A stretch of 26,950 bases of DNA from a virus: the IMG/VR virus record IMGVR_UViG_3300021197_001259, positions 1 through 26,950 of that record, one strand, 5' to 3'. Made by a program: the position numbers and the translations under genes. The notes beneath the pieces are model-generated. The model saw nothing but the letters and a program-made list of their open reading frames with translations, made no database searches and was not told where the DNA came from. Below are positions 6,501-14,912 of this stretch, piece after piece (within the stretch, counting starts at the first letter, position 1; each line of letters begins with the position of its first letter).

Positions 6501-9500
6501 CAGCAACAACACCTGGTTGAAAGTCTTTTAATCTAAGTTCTGGAGCTTTTGCTATCTTTTCACCAATAACACCACTATTAAAGAAAAGATCTGCACGATT
6601 ATTTGCACCTACTTGTAATGCTTCCATCTCTAAGATTCTTGCATCTAAATACATTTCTTCAGCAGCTGTAAGTGCTAAGTTATTGTCTGTTTTCTCGATG
6701 ATTGTTTGTAGCTTAACATCGCGTCTGAGTGTTTTATTAGATACACCTTTAAAATAATCTTCATATTTACCATCGACGCCACCATAAACTCTTTTTATAG
6801 TTTGATGTCGATCTAATAAATCTTTTTGATTCTTCTTCATCCACTTTGTTGAAACACTTATGCGATCTGTAAGTGCTGTATATTTATCCAAGTTAAAGCG
6901 TGCAAGTCTTTCAGCACCTGCTTCTACTAACTGTTCATATGAAGCAGCAGATTCTGCAGGTCTTATGACACCTGATGCTTTTATTGGTGCTTTAGCATCA
7001 GCAGCTACACCTGGTAAAGCGCTAAGTGGTGCTATTGTATTATCTGCTCTACCGTATCTTAATCCACCTTCTCTTAAAACAATGCGCGCCATATCTCCAT
7101 ACACATCGTCTTTTGTTGCCATCTTTTGTATGACACCATCCATATCATCAGCAAAACGAGCTAAACCATCTGGTGATAATCCATCAGCTTTATCTAATAG
7201 ATCTTGTGTCATTTGGTATTGACGACCATTCATTTGATCTAAAGCTCTTATCTCATCGTCTGGTGTAGAAGCTTTAGCTCTTATTTCTAATGGCTCATCC
7301 GCAAACCGTGCTGATAAAAAGTCATCATAAACACTTTGACCTACTTCTTGTGGTGTTAAGTCAGCTTTACGAACTTCTTCTAAATTTACTTTATGTATAT
7401 CAGTTATATCGTCTTGCAATCTTTTAGAAAACTTAGGAAATACTTTTGTATATTCTTGCTGTGTATAAGAAACTTTATTACCTAAGTTATCGATTAATAC
7501 TGCTTTATCAGGCTCACTCAAATACGGAAGTGATCTATCGATTTGTTTTGCAGTTCGTTGCTGTGCTTTTATTAGTGCTGATCTATTAGCTTTAGGAACA
7601 GCCGTTTCAGCTACTTGCGTTGCTTCTGCTCTTACTTGATCGCCTCTTTCAAACCCCTTAGCTCTTCTTACTCTTGCTCTTGCAATATCTTTTGCAGCTT
7701 CTACAGCGACAATATTGTCAGCGGCTTTTTCAGCTAAATAAGTGTTTGTGCTAAATGTCGATTCAAGCATTCTGGGTGGTCTTAATACATCTGCTGCAGC
7801 AGTTCCTTTAACAGCACCTTTAAGTGAAGATATATCAGCAGCTGCTCCAATAGCTTTACCTGCTACACCATAACCTGATTTAGCAATATAACCTGGCACT
7901 TTTAATAGTGTGCCGTAAGGTATAAATATTTCTGCTGCTGTTCCTATCAAAAAGTTTTGGTCTTGTTGATCTAATCCAATGTCTGGTCGTGATGGATCTG
8001 TTGAAGGTGCTTGTCCGTATTTAGCGAAAGCATTACCCATTGTATAACCGGTTGCTGTTTCTAATGCAACTTCTTTTAAATAAGCATCAATAGGAAAGTA
8101 GCCTTCTGCTTCTTCTGTTAAATCAATAGAAGCTGCATCATAAAGCTGTCCTTTTGTAGAATTCTTTGGCTCACCTATTACCGCTTCTAATCCTTCTTCT
8201 AATGGGTTGTTAATCATTCTAAAAGGTAATCCAATATCACGAATGATTGTCATACCCATAGATTCTGTAAGCTCACCAAACTTTTCTTCTGTTGTTGCAT
8301 CTTGGACTACTGGCAACACAGATGTCATAGCAAATTCTTTTACCTGTGCAATCAAATCTTCACTAGGTAGTGAAAACTCTGGTTCTGATAACAACTTATC
8401 TCTATCGTAATAGTGTCGTGGCTCCATACTTAAAACATCACGAATCTCAGTTCTTACATTTTCTACTGCTTTTGTATCGATATAGTTCTGAAAGTTAGGA
8501 TGCCTGATTGCATTAATGTTTGTGCTTAATACATCATCTCTAATTTGTTGCTTTTCTGATTCTAACTGTGATAAAAATAGCTTCTTAGCGATAGGATATG
8601 TATCTCTTTGTTCTTTAGGTAGTGCATAATAATCATCACTATACAGCGCAAAGTTATAGTTGGCTATCCTTGATCGATCTTGTGCATCTTTTTGTTGCAT
8701 CTCTTCGCGTGAAACTAATGTCTGAGGTTTTAGCGCTTCAAACATGGCTTCACCAACACCCATATCTCTAATAGATTCTGGATCTCTTTGTAATCTACCA
8801 CCTACAAAATCTTGTCCTGGTGTTCTAAATGTAAGTGGTGTTGGTGGCATATTGAATGGATCGCCGGCTTGTCTTGCTCTACCTGGACCGGTATAAGAAT
8901 CCATTCGTAATCTGGCTCTTTTTTCTGCTGTGTCTGCTTGTCTGGCTACTGCATCAGCTTGTTGTTCCAAAGCAGCTGTATCTGTGTTTGGAAAGTCTTT
9001 TATAAGCTGTGCCAGTGCTTGCTCTTTAACTTGTGCCTGTGTAGGAAAGCCTTCAAACTCTTGTTGTTGTGCTATGCTTTGTCTTGTTTTCGATCTTCGT
9101 AGTTCCAAGTCGTTTAATGTAGGTCGTCGTTCATTGCGAACCATCACACTTTCAGATTCAGGCACACCTTTTCTGAGTGTAGGTGTTATGATTTGTTCGT
9201 TTTTATATTTTTCATAAGATCTTAATTCAGCAGCGTCTCTATTTTTTCTGGCTTCTTGTAGTTCTAATGCACCAGGTGGCTTAAAACCCATCAGTGCTTC
9301 ATAGTTTTTTGCTGACTCTATCTTCTTTTCTTCTTCTTCTATATCTTTATAAACCTCATCTACCATTTCTTCTTCTGTAAAATATAGATTTATACCAGGA
9401 AATGTAGGTTCTGCTCTTTGTGTGCGTTGTTGTAAGTTAGCAACAGACTTTTTAAACATTTCTTTTTGAAGATCTGTGAGCTCCATAGTGGGTGGTGGTG

Positions 9501-9702
9501 GTGCAACAGGATCTGTGCCTTCTAACTCTGCTCTTTGCTCTTTGGCTTGTTGTTCTAATAACTGTCGCGACTCATTTTGAATTTGTCGATCCAACATTTT
9601 AGTATCATAATACTGAATAGCAGCAGCTTCACCAAACTCAGTCATTAAGCGTTGGTATTCTTCTTGTTCAGGTAATGTTAATAAATTCAGTTCTGGTGGC
9701 AT
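3568..9702 (-). CDS. Giant internal virion (ejection) protein, T7 gp16-like in position (2044 aa)
   Basis: At 2044 aa this is the largest gene, 23% of the window. ATG 9702 directly follows the TAA of the preceding gene, with GGGAAAATAA as ribosome site. The first ~330 residues are charged and helical, with a PPPPT run near 70. Ala/Gly-rich hydrophobic stretches occur near 600-620 (GTLLKVPGYIAKSGYGVAG) and 1060-1085 (VVAGSIATLAGDLGSGAMIG), and an aromatic C-terminal segment near 1730 (GLLYLSFMYRTSAETVKAL). Gene order (233, 662, 2044 aa) copies T7 genes 14-15-16, whose products leave the virion and span the host envelope during DNA entry. I see neither the Glu-Ser lytic transglycosylase motif found at the N-terminus of T7 gp16 nor RNA-polymerase motifs such as those of N4 virion polymerase. 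Role inferred from position and character. Confidence 0.75.
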   Translation of the reverse strand: MPPELNLLTLPEQEEYQRLMTEFGEAAAIQYYDTKMLDRQIQNESRQLLEQQAKEQRAELEGTDPVAPPPPTMELTDLQKEMFKKSVANLQQRTQRAEPTFPGINLYFTEEEMVDEVYKDIEEEEKKIESAKNYEALMGFKPPGALELQEARKNRDAAELRSYEKYKNEQIITPTLRKGVPESESVMVRNERRPTLNDLELRRSKTRQSIAQQQEFEGFPTQAQVKEQALAQLIKDFPNTDTAALEQQADAVARQADTAEKRARLRMDSYTGPGRARQAGDPFNMPPTPLTFRTPGQDFVGGRLQRDPESIRDMGVGEAMFEALKPQTLVSREEMQQKDAQDRSRIANYNFALYSDDYYALPKEQRDTYPIAKKLFLSQLESEKQQIRDDVLSTNINAIRHPNFQNYIDTKAVENVRTEIRDVLSMEPRHYYDRDKLLSEPEFSLPSEDLIAQVKEFAMTSVLPVVQDATTEEKFGELTESMGMTIIRDIGLPFRMINNPLEEGLEAVIGEPKNSTKGQLYDAASIDLTEEAEGYFPIDAYLKEVALETATGYTMGNAFAKYGQAPSTDPSRPDIGLDQQDQNFLIGTAAEIFIPYGTLLKVPGYIAKSGYGVAGKAIGAAADISSLKGAVKGTAAADVLRPPRMLESTFSTNTYLAEKAADNIVAVEAAKDIARARVRRAKGFERGDQVRAEATQVAETAVPKANRSALIKAQQRTAKQIDRSLPYLSEPDKAVLIDNLGNKVSYTQQEYTKVFPKFSKRLQDDITDIHKVNLEEVRKADLTPQEVGQSVYDDFLSARFADEPLEIRAKASTPDDEIRALDQMNGRQYQMTQDLLDKADGLSPDGLARFADDMDGVIQKMATKDDVYGDMARIVLREGGLRYGRADNTIAPLSALPGVAADAKAPIKASGVIRPAESAASYEQLVEAGAERLARFNLDKYTALTDRISVSTKWMKKNQKDLLDRHQTIKRVYGGVDGKYEDYFKGVSNKTLRRDVKLQTIIEKTDNNLALTAAEEMYLDARILEMEALQVGANNRADLFFNSGVIGEKIAKAPELRLKDFQPGVVAGSIATLAGDLGSGAMIGLVATRNGRQTIAELGRLGLNAFGIRRSPAQLINKAKEVVGQTYVGRAFNITEAPVYAVTFEQQQMRQAVIAAKGEVERIEQVITPTVRGYIKWASENPGVGNIQERGLFQMMVQSQKSDPSGITLGILPDTELAIGAAQLQDLGRITFGALEAQDAAALADLAISLKFVDEVGEVAIKSVDDYKTVMATFLAQNRRYADTTATVAMGRNVSVPEDLVKAGLPASINTGIDFEGTFIVAAANGMARRRIERVISEKVARSSIRVESKKEADLILRTAINRIQDPITYNPYLATREEFSALMKSSGYTNDEVAKTVRYIYGEKDQLQLPGIGRATGRAGVEDRLRAFYGRRDSDLYNQVRAAGLGNAEDPVVFAQQIGLTQETLFNEQFIGIVGANTRAELNELKTMLGDPKSLGQLARGFEQLSRPENQNALNSVMNILGLTLGDIRRSFVSGQLGGKYLPNFRYQMENIASAPAIAAITLDNANASKFSLNRLANPTGARYFRKMVQTAPDEIIPGSLNITYRQAYESLNRVSIGSSNSALQLSDVLLADIKAIARADAAKLGGQNAKSIMYAADDLIASQAGFRAKKSSPHMKFAMDTDFYFREAMYFDQLKQGKTVEQAADIAKNAFLDYGALPPIAKQAGARGLLYLSFMYRTSAETVKALFKPNAITRLGKLSQMQRSAARYYGAYEYVGDRTLQSFFLTKSDPDSDYVDTYFRNPWTSNMMMYSQAIGFGMNVYENDPETTVTTSVDAAMDFFYLPVLDVIRDLDPDYKKGVPPKTVYQILQAQHMAGNIDAPFMTDVGQALSGQAGLPGENIALRSMGLGRPDTESPAEYYVDRYDLEVRPIGSQVPGSAKFSDFQYRFASKSGYNNFRLDALLMATLGAQRMGQDATAALIAGGVVPPGSEFGYLENGTPALYLFGRQSPVRVPKEWEVRDRQIRQAASKLKEMEKSYGYKAE

Positions 9703-11691
9703 TTATTTTCCCGTGGCATTAAAGTATTCTAAAGCTTGATCATGCTGAGCTGAGCCTTTACCAAACTTTTGCTTTTTGACGCTTCCATCTGTAAATACAA
9801 ACTGAACTGTATCAGCATCAATAAACTTGTATCCAAAGCCTGAGTCTTTACCGCCCTTGTAATAAGTCTGGCCAAATACTATCTGTGGTGTTTCACCACC
9901 TGCTGTTTCTGCTGCTACTGGTGCTGGAGCTACTTCTTCAACTTCTTCTTCAGAAACCAAAGCTTCTATTTTCATTCTTTCTTCTTCATCTTTAAAAGCG
10001 AAGCCATAAGCTTCTATTTGCATTCTTTCTTTTTCATCTTTTGAGGCTTGTATTGCTTCCATGATTATTTGATCAGCATTTTCTGTATTGATTGCAGGAT
10101 ATAAACCATCTGCACCTGGTGGCGATATTTCCTCTGCCAGTGTCATGATTTTAGGTTGTAAGGCTGCCAACTCTTCTTTAGTTCCTGGCGGAACCTCACT
10201 ATCGGGTGGTTTTGGAATAATATCTGCTGATACCAACTCGTTTCTTCTCTCTTGTGATTTAATCAACAATGCTTCTCGATCTGAAACCGCCTTTTGTTGT
10301 GCTTCAATATCTTTCTTGATTCTTTCTTGATCTTTTCTTAGAGCTCTTGAGTCCATCGCGATTCTTAATTTGTTTCTTGTAGATGTAAGCGGATTTGCTA
10401 TTGCTTGTTCGCCTCTCATGATATAACCTAATACTCTTTTCTGAGCCTCTAAAGCTGCTTCTGAGGCTGCTTCATCACTTAAACCAGTATTTCTAAACCT
10501 ATCTTCTGAAAATACTTCTGCGGCCTTCTCGTGTATCTTAAAATCTATAGGTTTGCCAGCCTTTTTGGCTTTTTGTGCAGCATAAAACAAGTCATAAGCC
10601 AGTTCTCGTTCTTCTCTTTCCAAAGATCCTTGCTCACCTGGTATGTTTTTACGACTTTGTGTCATAAACTTAACTTGACTGGGTGCAACCATTGCATATC
10701 CTTGAGATATTAGTTGCATTTCTGGTGGTAAAGATTGATATACTTGATCCATACCTGCTGATCGTCTTTGTTCTCTTGTTTGTGGTGAAAACTCTGTGCT
10801 GTAAATTTGTCTGGCTCTCATCATTGTATCTTCAGGTGTTCGTCCTGCTATAGCTGCTTGTTGTCTTAATCCTGCTTCTGCAGCTGCTCTTTGCTGTTCA
10901 AGAGGATTTACAGCAGAACCTGCTTTAGATAATCGTTCATCAGCTTGAGCTTGAGTCATACCTTCAGGAAGTATAACTTTACCTGTTTCAGTATCGTAAT
11001 CTAATCCTGCCAGCTTAGCAGCTGATTGCATTTGTTTTCTCGAAACAGTTGGACCACCTGCTTCATTCAGTGCTTGAACTCTTTTCTTTTCTTTATAAGC
11101 AGCAAGTGTGTCAATATCACCTTCATTAACACCAAAGTGTGTTGCAACTTGGCCTTTTAGTTTAGTATCTGAGTTGAATTTTGCTAATGCACCGCTACCT
11201 TTTCTGGCAGCAGCAGCTTTCATATTGTTGTATGTTAAGGTTGCCAGTGCATGTGCTGTATCAGAGCCTTTTACTTGAGGGCTAATTTGTCTTAACATTC
11301 TTCCAGCAGCTGCATTAGCTGATGTGGCACCTGAAATATTAGATGCAAATGACTCTGACTGTTGCATAATATTAGCTTCATAAGGTGTAGTATCAAAACG
11401 CTGATCTACATTTCTTTGTGCTGTTAATGTTCTGGTAAATGCTGCATTTTCTGTGCTATTTTCTAACTGTAATAGACTCAAATATCTGTCAAAATCTTTA
11501 TTTGATTTTGCATTTTGTAGCTTTGCAATGTTATTGTTAATATTTGCCAGTTCTTTTTCATAAAGCTTTGCTAATATTAGTGCATTTGCTTGTTCAGCAC
11601 CCGCCATTTGCTGAGCAAGAGCGATTCTTTGTGCATGAGTTTGCAAATATGAGTTGTAATATAACTCACCGGTTGTCGTTGGTTCTGCCAT
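9703..11691 (-). CDS. Internal virion protein, T7 gp15-like in position (662 aa)
   Basis: Starts at ATG 11691 (TAATG junction with the 233-aa gene) behind GGAGGACAATA. The protein is mostly long charged helices rich in Ala, Gln, Glu and Lys: N-terminal coiled-coil-like stretch (residues about 15-85), several Gln/Arg-rich helices, and a Glu-rich region near 560-600 containing a tandem 16-residue duplication (KDEKERMQIEA then KDEEERMKIEA). After a Pro/Ala hinge (EVAPAPVAAETAGG) the last ~55 residues form a small beta-rich domain (IVFGQTYYKGG ... VQFVFTDGSVKKQKFG). Position between the gp14- and gp16-like proteins suggests an ejection protein lining the internal core. No catalytic motif seen. 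Confidence 0.7.
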   Translation of the reverse strand: MAEPTTTGELYYNSYLQTHAQRIALAQQMAGAEQANALILAKLYEKELANINNNIAKLQNAKSNKDFDRYLSLLQLENSTENAAFTRTLTAQRNVDQRFDTTPYEANIMQQSESFASNISGATSANAAAGRMLRQISPQVKGSDTAHALATLTYNNMKAAAARKGSGALAKFNSDTKLKGQVATHFGVNEGDIDTLAAYKEKKRVQALNEAGGPTVSRKQMQSAAKLAGLDYDTETGKVILPEGMTQAQADERLSKAGSAVNPLEQQRAAAEAGLRQQAAIAGRTPEDTMMRARQIYSTEFSPQTREQRRSAGMDQVYQSLPPEMQLISQGYAMVAPSQVKFMTQSRKNIPGEQGSLEREERELAYDLFYAAQKAKKAGKPIDFKIHEKAAEVFSEDRFRNTGLSDEAASEAALEAQKRVLGYIMRGEQAIANPLTSTRNKLRIAMDSRALRKDQERIKKDIEAQQKAVSDREALLIKSQERRNELVSADIIPKPPDSEVPPGTKEELAALQPKIMTLAEEISPPGADGLYPAINTENADQIIMEAIQASKDEKERMQIEAYGFAFKDEEERMKIEALVSEEEVEEVAPAPVAAETAGGETPQIVFGQTYYKGGKDSGFGYKFIDADTVQFVFTDGSVKKQKFGKGSAQHDQALEYFNATGK
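9962..10041 (-). repeat. Tandem 48-bp direct repeat inside the 662-aa gene
   Basis: The 32 bases at 9962-9993 recur at 10010-10041 with two differences, a period of 48 bases (16 codons). The copies encode KDEKERMQIEA and KDEEERMKIEA. The period is a whole number of codons, so the duplication lengthens a charged helix without breaking the frame. Confidence 0.85.
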
Positions 11692-12392
11692 TATTGTCCT
11701 CCACCAGGTGTTCCCATGTATGTATTGTAGAGATTAGGGTTCATCATAAATGGATTGCCACCTCGCATTTGGTTTTGCTGCATGTAAGGATTATAGTTGT
11801 ATCCATAAGGATTGGCATATCCACTAATTTGACCTAACTGTTGTGCTGCTGGATCCATTGCACCTCTTGATATTAGTTCTTGTTGTGCAACAGCCTGACT
11901 TCCCATTTGCAATGCTTGACCGGTTGCTTGAATACCACCACCTACTAAAGCAGCTTGTCTATTCTGTTCTCTAATATCTTCATCTCTTTGTAGCGCACGA
12001 AGTTCTGTTTCTTGTAGCTGTGCTTGTTGCAGATTTACCATCTCAACCTGACGATTTGCATCAGCAACGGCTCGTTGTGCTTGTTCTTCGTTTGTTCTTA
12101 ATCTTCTTAGTTGCTCACCACTGTCTCCCATTGCTGCTTGCAATGCTTGACTTTGCTGCATTTGTTGTGCTGCAATGGCGCGCTGAGGATCTACGAAAGA
12201 TGCCATATATGCTGATTGTTCAGCTCCAGTTAAACCAAGTGCATTAGCTTCTTGTAGTCTCTTTAGTTCTTCAATGCGTTCTACTTGAGATTCAAGAGGC
12301 CTGTTGGACATGTATTGTCCTGCTGCTTTACCTACACCTGCTAATAGTTGTGCGCCTCCGGCAAGCAGAAGTCCTGTTGTTATCGGTTCCAT
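11691..12392 (-). CDS. Internal virion protein, T7 gp14-like (233 aa)
   Basis: ATG 12392 follows AGGAGGTAGCACAT. The N-terminus holds a short hydrophobic helix (residues about 6-22, TGLLLAGGAQLLAGVGK), then a long Gln/Ala/Glu-rich coiled-coil region (about 30-165, for example QMQQSQALQAAMGDSGEQLR), and a glycine/asparagine/tyrosine/proline/methionine-rich tail (YANPYGYNYNPYMQQNQ ... MGTPGGGQ) that looks disordered. Size, N-terminal membrane-like helix and position before two larger helical proteins fit the smallest ejection protein of T7-like phages, which inserts in the outer membrane during infection. Inferred from architecture, not from residue-level homology. Confidence 0.7.
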   Translation of the reverse strand: MEPITTGLLLAGGAQLLAGVGKAAGQYMSNRPLESQVERIEELKRLQEANALGLTGAEQSAYMASFVDPQRAIAAQQMQQSQALQAAMGDSGEQLRRLRTNEEQAQRAVADANRQVEMVNLQQAQLQETELRALQRDEDIREQNRQAALVGGGIQATGQALQMGSQAVAQQELISRGAMDPAAQQLGQISGYANPYGYNYNPYMQQNQMRGGNPFMMNPNLYNTYMGTPGGGQ

Positions 12393-12427
12393 ATGTGCTA
12401 CCTCCTATGTATTGCTTAAAATTTTTC

Positions 12428-13126
12428 CTACGAAGTTGTGTCTCTGTAGTATGCATAAATGTTGATTTGATAGTAATGAATTGGAACTGTTCTTTCATTA
12501 CTTCCTATTCTTAAACTATAACTATACTCACCAGCAGTCAAGAACTCTTGATGCATTGCGTAATAAGGTCGTCGTCTTTCCAGTGCGTATATACCACCAT
12601 CATTAGACGCAGTCGAACTTACACCAAACTCAGACTCAGTAAAATTTACACCTTGTGTTGTTTTCTTTAAAACTGGATCACCAGTCCTCTTAAGAGTAAA
12701 TGTGGTTGTTCTACCTGCTAAACCAACCTCAGCACTATTTCCACCATTATATTGTCTGGGATACGCTGTTATATGCACAAAGACATCTGCATCTTCTTCT
12801 AAGTAGAAATCAATACCTGTGCCTGAAGCACTTACCTGCTGCCCTGTAGTGTTTCCCAGAATATTAGCACTATGTCCAGCTGCTTGATTGCTACCTAATG
12901 TGCCTTGCACTGGTCCTGTTGCAAACTCATATCTGTTGTTTAGTGCAAAGTATTCACCTTTCATTACATGTCGCAAGCCAAATGGATTGTTAAGTGCTGA
13001 GGTGTCAATATCTACAGAGGAAACGCCACCATTAACATAAGACTGAAGAACATCAATGTTTTGTTCTACTGCAGATGCAACTATTTTTGCACCTACAGAA
13101 AAGCTATTTGGTGCTGTATATGCCAT
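12428..13126 (-). CDS. Fibre-like structural protein 3 of 3 (232 aa)
   Basis: ATG 13126 overlaps the TAA of the upstream gene by one base; AGGAGCATATA is the ribosome site. The N-terminal region (about 1-50) reads FSVGAKIVASAVEQNIDVLQ then SYVNGGVSSVDIDTSALNN, a short helix followed by an NGG-x-D turn seen also in the two upstream genes. The remainder is beta-rich with Gly, Thr and aromatic residues and ends with paired strands (AGEYSYSLRIGSNERTVPIH, YYQINIYAYYRD). This is the expected design of a trimeric fibre or tailspike-like head. Probable receptor-binding or tail appendage protein, specificity unknown. Confidence 0.7.
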   Translation of the reverse strand: MAYTAPNSFSVGAKIVASAVEQNIDVLQSYVNGGVSSVDIDTSALNNPFGLRHVMKGEYFALNNRYEFATGPVQGTLGSNQAAGHSANILGNTTGQQVSASGTGIDFYLEEDADVFVHITAYPRQYNGGNSAEVGLAGRTTTFTLKRTGDPVLKKTTQGVNFTESEFGVSSTASNDGGIYALERRRPYYAMHQEFLTAGEYSYSLRIGSNERTVPIHYYQINIYAYYRDTTS

Positions 13127-14235
13127 TATATGCTCCTTCTGCCTGAGGCAGGTGTTATTATTTCTAACTCTACTGCTGATCTTTCTAATACTATACTTAC
13201 ATCAACACCGTTTTGTGCAGGTGTTGCAGTAGGATCTGTTATTTGAGATTCTAAAAAGCATCCATCTGCATTTAAACGCCATGGTCCGCTAATAAACATT
13301 TGCACACCATACAGTGTTTTACCACCACCATCTGCAACATTTACTTCAAAGGTATGTTGGCCACAAATATTATGTGGGCCACCTGCTGATTGATAATCTT
13401 GTGTGCTAAAATCATATGTTTGATATGTAGCAAATCTACCACCACCAGATGCTGTTTCTGTTGATGTGACTAAATGCATAGGAACTATAGAACAGTGATC
13501 AAATCTTCTTGCAGAAAAAGCAAACTGAATATCTGAGTTACCATTGGTTAAATCTTCTGGTGCAAAGTAGTCATCATCAACATCGCCAGAATAAAAACCT
13601 GCATTGTCAGCAGATTTAAATTCATTATTGTTTAGGTTGCTACTGACTGTGTTAAACTTTGGATATATAAAATAATAATATTCACCTACTCCAATACCTG
13701 CAGTGGCATTATCTACTAAAACTGACATATAACTTGCTGGTGATGTTCGTGCTACATTACCATTGTGCAATATATCCCATACATTTACATTCCATTGCAT
13801 CTGTATCTGTTGATGTTGTTTTAATCTAATACCAGTCGTTCCATTAACTTGCATTTTAGTGCCTTTATTAACAGCTGTATTGATTGCAAAAGTATTATCA
13901 TGATTGATAGGATATTCCATAACAGCACTTGCAGAACCTGTTAAACTAAAATGTTGTCCTGAAGGTGATCCGGTGATAGTAAATGCATTATATATCCAGC
14001 CATTGTATGTGGAAGGTGCTGTTGCTAAGGGTGCAAAAGCTTGGTTATCTTGACGATCAACATAAAGAATATGTGGATTACCACTTAGATTTACCATGTC
14101 AATACCTTCTAATCTGGTATTTTGTGCATCTATGCGACCGGTTGATCCATTGATTGCTCCATTGTTGGCATTTGCTTCTGCTGCGTCTGTTGTTCCATTT
14201 GCTGGATAAAATTTGACAAGATTTACTTCACTCAT
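13126..14235 (-). CDS. Fibre-like structural protein 2 of 3 (369 aa)
   Basis: ATG 14235 lies in a TAATG junction with GGAGCAGATA ahead. The N-terminal 60 residues contain ANANNGAINGSTGRIDAQNT and LEGIDMVNLSG, again a helix-turn segment with an N-G-x-x-G-x-x-D pattern. The body is all-beta in character, with many Asn, Thr, Gly and aromatic residues, and a His/Cys-containing stretch (HNICGQHTFEVN) near 290. It ends with strands VDVSIVLERSAVELEIITPA. The middle gene of three adjacent fibre-like genes and the longest. Probably a virion surface or tail fibre protein; no enzymatic (for example depolymerase) motif is recognisable. Confidence 0.7.
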   Translation of the reverse strand: MSEVNLVKFYPANGTTDAAEANANNGAINGSTGRIDAQNTRLEGIDMVNLSGNPHILYVDRQDNQAFAPLATAPSTYNGWIYNAFTITGSPSGQHFSLTGSASAVMEYPINHDNTFAINTAVNKGTKMQVNGTTGIRLKQHQQIQMQWNVNVWDILHNGNVARTSPASYMSVLVDNATAGIGVGEYYYFIYPKFNTVSSNLNNNEFKSADNAGFYSGDVDDDYFAPEDLTNGNSDIQFAFSARRFDHCSIVPMHLVTSTETASGGGRFATYQTYDFSTQDYQSAGGPHNICGQHTFEVNVADGGGKTLYGVQMFISGPWRLNADGCFLESQITDPTATPAQNGVDVSIVLERSAVELEIITPASGRRSI

Positions 14236-14912
14236 TATCTGCTCCTATTATGCACTGATAGTTGGCCACCAAAGTAGTTCAGCACAACTGTTCCACTTGT
14301 ATCTTCTCTTTGTGAAGGCACCTTACAATATACTCTGATTTCATGATTACCTTTACTTATTGGCACTTGACACATCATCTGAGTTGTATGGAATACAGGA
14401 AATATTTCACTTGTTCTACTTACTTCAACACCATCTACTTCTATTTTAAACTGTCTGCTTTTTCTTGCTACTCTTGTTGTTGTGCCCTTTACATAGTAAT
14501 GAAAGTATTTAGGCACAAAGCTATTGATATGAAATCTTATAGTGGCCATACCTTCCTCACAAGGCATATTTAAAGCATTGCCTATAGGAAACCAAAACCC
14601 ACCGCCTTCAATAGGTTCTGCTTCATATTTCAAACCGCTAAAACTATTACCTCTTGGGTTTCTTGCGCCACCTGCAAAGTTAGTATCAGTACTTACAGTC
14701 CAATCATCAGTAGCATTTATGTTATTTATCATTCCCCATCGACCAACAGACTTATCTTCAAAGTCATCATGCGTAATACTATTGACCGGTAGATTATCTC
14801 TATCCATACCGCCATTTATTATAGACACATGCTGACTGTAGTTCTTGTCATATTCTCTGGCACTTGTAATCATCGATCCAGTAATATTATTATAACGCCA
14901 GCGATAACTCAT
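14235..14912 (-). CDS. Fibre-like structural protein 1 of 3 (225 aa)
   Basis: Starts at ATG 14912 in an ATGA overlap with the nozzle-like gene, ribosome site GGGAGAGAGAA. N-terminus: ITGSMITSAREYDKNYSQHV then INGGMDRDNLPVNSI, the clearest version of the helix plus NGG-x-D-x-x-NL linker typical of short phage fibres. C-terminal half is a beta-sandwich-like domain with KIEVDGVEVSRTSEIFPVF, GNHEIRVYCKVPSQRED and a closing strand LNYFGGQLSVHNRS, similar in layout to carbohydrate-binding or jelly-roll domains. Likely attaches to the tail nozzle made by the gene directly upstream. Function inferred from layout. Confidence 0.7.
   Translation of the reverse strand: MSYRWRYNNITGSMITSAREYDKNYSQHVSIINGGMDRDNLPVNSITHDDFEDKSVGRWGMINNINATDDWTVSTDTNFAGGARNPRGNSFSGLKYEAEPIEGGGFWFPIGNALNMPCEEGMATIRFHINSFVPKYFHYYVKGTTTRVARKSRQFKIEVDGVEVSRTSEIFPVFHTTQMMCQVPISKGNHEIRVYCKVPSQREDTSGTVVLNYFGGQLSVHNRSR

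Noticed and set aside
3568-9702. Virion RNA polymerase or N-terminal transglycosylase in the giant protein
   Set aside because: No polymerase motif and no Glu-Ser transglycosylase signature could be seen in the residues; length alone is not enough.
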